Below, piece after piece: positions 59,521 through 64,000 of a DNA stretch of 64,000 bases. Position 1 is the first letter of the stretch. Each line of letters opens with the position of its first letter. Made by a program: the position numbers and the translations under genes. The notes under the pieces are model-generated. The model was not told the DNA's origin. It worked only from the letters and a program-made list of their open reading frames with translations, and did no database searches. This stretch comes from Amoebidium appalachense (Eukaryota; Ichthyosporea), in NCBI GenBank assembly GCA_963693365.1, contig CAVNZM010000014.1:2914001-2978000 (forward strand). Reading direction: 5' to 3'.

Positions 59521-59952
59521 ATGTCTCGTTTTATATATACTGACCGCCTCAACCATATTGCCAAATATGGCACTCGCAAGTGTATAACACCTAAATACAT
59601 ATTACCTTCCTGTAGAACTGGTCTTTCTCTAGCTGATGGTATTATTGATCAATTACCACGCTTTTACTGTACACGTGCTATACAGTGGAGATCTAATAAG
59701 TATAAGGTGGCATCATTTGCATGCCCAAACAACACACACACACACCAGTTTAACCGGTCATGTATCGCCAAATGTAGTTTGATAGACCACATAATACCGC
59801 AACACACACACGTCACATTCACAACAGACACCCAGAAAGATAGCCTACCTGTAAATTACAACATCCTTGATTTTATACTAAACACGCGTAACTACGACCT
59901 GTTTATTAGATGTATTGATTGGCTTGAGAAACACATCACTACAAAATTATAG
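59521..59952 (+). CDS. Hypothetical protein, 143 residues
   Basis: A single uninterrupted frame from ATG to TAG in AT-rich DNA between the divergent NDK and Rap1 genes. I do not recognise the product. It is not low complexity and contains several Cys and many aromatic and hydrophobic residues (RFYCTRAIQW, NILDFILNTRNYDLF). Base and codon use are more AT-rich than in the neighbouring genes, and it has no intron. It is followed directly by a (CA)n tract and then 41 consecutive A. It may be a gene fragment or part of a mobile element; no poly(A) signal or promoter was identified. Confidence 0.4.
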   Translation: MSRFIYTDRLNHIAKYGTRKCITPKYILPSCRTGLSLADGIIDQLPRFYCTRAIQWRSNKYKVASFACPNNTHTHQFNRSCIAKCSLIDHIIPQHTHVTFTTDTQKDSLPVNYNILDFILNTRNYDLFIRCIDWLEKHITTKL

Positions 59953-59956
59953 CGCA

Positions 59957-60035
<79 letters not shown>

Positions 60036-60068
60036 CCAGCTGATACCGAGTGTCCCGAGGGGAGCCCC

Positions 60069-60072
<4 letters not shown>

Positions 60073-60113
<41 letters not shown>
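60073..60113 (+). repeat. 41-A homopolymer
   Basis: Uninterrupted run of 41 A, 120 bases after the stop of the unassigned ORF, preceded by GGGGAGCCCCC and followed by GGGGAACCCC. Confidence 0.98.
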
Positions 60114-60114
<1 letters not shown>

Positions 60115-60564
60115 GGGGAACCCCAACTAATTGATTTCTCCTTGTAGTCTTTATGGTGTCTCGTAGAGAAAGTAAACCCTGATATATAGTCACCACCCGA
60201 CATCTATGTACGTGATCATGATATACCGCTGAGGGGATATTCCGAGCAAACCCCCCCCCCCATACCTGAGACTGGTTCTCTTTGCCTCGAGTAAACAGCG
60301 TAAACCCCCTTTTTAACTTCCTGGTGTAAAGTTACTGAAAAGCATGCGGCTGTGAAGTTGTGTATCATATACGACCTAACGTTCGAATGGGAGAAAGTGA
60401 GTGGTGTAATTTTGCTCTATTTGCTCAAATATTCTCCACTAACTTCTTCTATGTTCCCGCCCGCGTTCAGAGTCCTCCTTAGCCGATCATGAGCCCAGCC
60501 CTTCACACAATCACCTTCACAAGGTCTAAGTTATACTCAAGTGAAGCTGACTGAAACATAGAAT

Positions 60565-61126
60565 TCAAGCACCCTGTTTTCGATTACCCACACCAGTTAT
60601 AGCACTCCATGCCCTTACTACGAGGAACATGCCCTTGCTTATCGGTTTACCCATGTGCACCGTGGACAAGTGCACACTCTGAAACTGGAGAAGCTTAATA
60701 TCAGGCATATGCATTCTCCAGTTTGCTCCTTTTATGTGAGACCTTCCTCGTGCCCAGTCTACAGTAATTCCCAAAATACGCAAGCCTTCCTGTCTTTCAT
60801 CTGCTGCTAACACCTCAGCCTAAAACAAGCATTTCTACGATATCACATCATACATCTAATTACTCCACTCCATCTTTTGGGATCCCAAGAACGTCCAAGT
60901 CCTTGACCACTCCATCCCCATGACATCAATATATAAAACTAATCTTCACAATTCTCCATCCTAAGGCACGCATCACCACGTCATACACACCAGGCATACA
61001 CGCACACACCTTCGCGTCCAGGCACGATCGCATAAGCACTGTTGGACAATTTCCATTCACGTCCCGAACCACTAGATGCCTTCCGACAGTATACTCGGCA
61101 TACGTAATTTTGCATCCCACTATCAT
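60565..61126 (-). pseudogene. Possible decayed coding relic, two open segments
   Basis: Two minus-strand open segments (61126-60926, 66 codons; 60813-60565, 82 codons) are unusual for this window because they are not repeat-derived. The first includes VGRHLVVRDVNGNCPTVLMR, the second GLRILGITVDWARGRSHIKG. Between them other frames also give protein-like stretches interrupted by stops. No family is recognised and no splice sites joining them in phase were found. A degenerate transposon or gene is one explanation; chance open frames in AT-richer DNA are another. Confidence 0.25.
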
Positions 61127-61833
61127 GCAACAGAAAAAACAGCTAATAGGTCCAAGTCTATCTCATTAAACTCTCCGTATGGTATGTCTGTAACCACGAG
61201 TAACACACACAAAAATCATTTATGTGCTAATATGCATATTATTTAGAGAAGTTTATTACTTAGACAGACGCAGTATATATATGCGCGCACCATTCAAGAA
61301 AGAACGTGTATTTGCGTCAGCAGTCACGTTGGACCAGCGGAGAAGGGAAAAGTTTCGAGATAGGCAATAGGTGATAATGAGCGCGCCTATGATTGGTGGA
61401 TACTTAGCTTCAATTAATCGCCCTGAATCTTACCGGTAAATTGGTAGCCGCATAAAGCCTGTATTTATTCATTAATAGTGTCAATATATGAACATAAATG
61501 TTTTTATAAACCCCATTGTTATTAATTTACCAGGTTTATAATTTTTTATTAGCAAAAACCATAATGTTCTGAGAGAGAAATTACGGCTTGAAACGGCAGC
61601 CTGTAGATGAACCAACATATGACTTGACTACGGGCATCTGATTAGTTAAAAGTCAGTGTTTGATAATGCCGCATAGCCAACAGCGTCGAAACTCGCACCA
61701 GCCGTTTGAAAAACCGGGGGAGGCTCCTTCGCATTCATTTCTTGCCTTCCCGTTTTTACCAGCGAATTGAACCATTGCTTTTTCAGAGTTTGGATTAGTT
61801 CTGACTTTTCTATTCGCCCAGTGAAAAACATAG

Positions 61834-63719
<1,886 letters not shown>

Positions 63720-64000
63720 GCGAGCGAGAGAGAGAGAAAGCAGTGGTCGAAACGATAAAAGAATATGAACGTCGAACATCATAATCAACTTCTGGTCTCA
63801 ACTTTTCAGTATGTTTACGTGTTCCTCCAGCATGATTAGCCCGGTCTAGGGGCAGAAATATAGTGGGGTGGTACGTTGGCTTTTTAGGAAGGTTTGCTGA
63901 TTTTCTATGCGATGTAGGTATTCACTTAGGCGTTATGCACCCCTTTTTCTTTTCTTAGGGGATGCACACTCTTTAGCGGTGACATCTGCCATTTTCGATG
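63720..64000 (+). other. RAP1 3' flank
   Basis: Sequence after the RAP1 stop; presumably 3' UTR. No AATAAA is present before the window ends and no other gene is seen. Confidence 0.6.

Overview
The window is nuclear DNA of an intron-rich microbial eukaryote. Every gene is split by GT-AG introns filled with simple repeats: poly-C/poly-G tracts, (CA)n/(TG)n and composite C-then-A tracts. Long open frames of Cys-Val, His-Thr, Pro or Gly are translations of these repeats, not genes. The gene content (Rap1 GTPase, NUDCD1, a ZTRAF1/CYHR1-like RING protein) points to an opisthokont or holozoan-like protist; that placement is inference.

Layout: (1) + strand, 300-12670, 5' end outside the window: one continuous reading frame joining a TrhO-type rhodanese (tRNA U34 hydroxylase family) to a TrmR/COMT-like SAM O-methyltransferase. 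(2) - strand, 22843-13590: a RING/zf-TRAF protein of the ZTRAF1 (CYHR1) family. (3) + strand, 23219-33904: complete NUDCD1. It is divergent from gene 2 across a 375-bp gap that probably holds a shared promoter. (4) - strand, 49673-35468: a 941-residue protein with a long disordered N-terminus and a WD40-like C-terminus, not identified. (5) - strand, 58835-52935: nucleoside diphosphate kinase with an organelle-type presequence. (6) 58836-61836: AT-rich intergenic DNA with one unassigned ORF, a 41-A tract and a possible coding relic. (7) + strand, 61837-63719: Rap1, complete in two exons.

The five multi-exon models were built by hand by matching splice phase. Each gives one uninterrupted frame (586 codons plus stop for the partial fusion; 542, 582, 941 and 232 residues for the others), which is strong internal support.

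The main discovery candidate is gene 1. In bacteria TrhO hydroxylates wobble uridine 34 to ho5U, and TrmR methylates ho5U to mo5U. The window encodes both families in one eukaryotic polypeptide, suggesting a two-step mo5U34 synthase. The second theme is genomic. Exon edges, often with their splice sites, have been tandemly duplicated and then decayed at six or more places. A short dispersed repeat ending in poly-C is scattered through introns. Poly-C/(CA)n tracts lie mostly on the sense strand of each gene.
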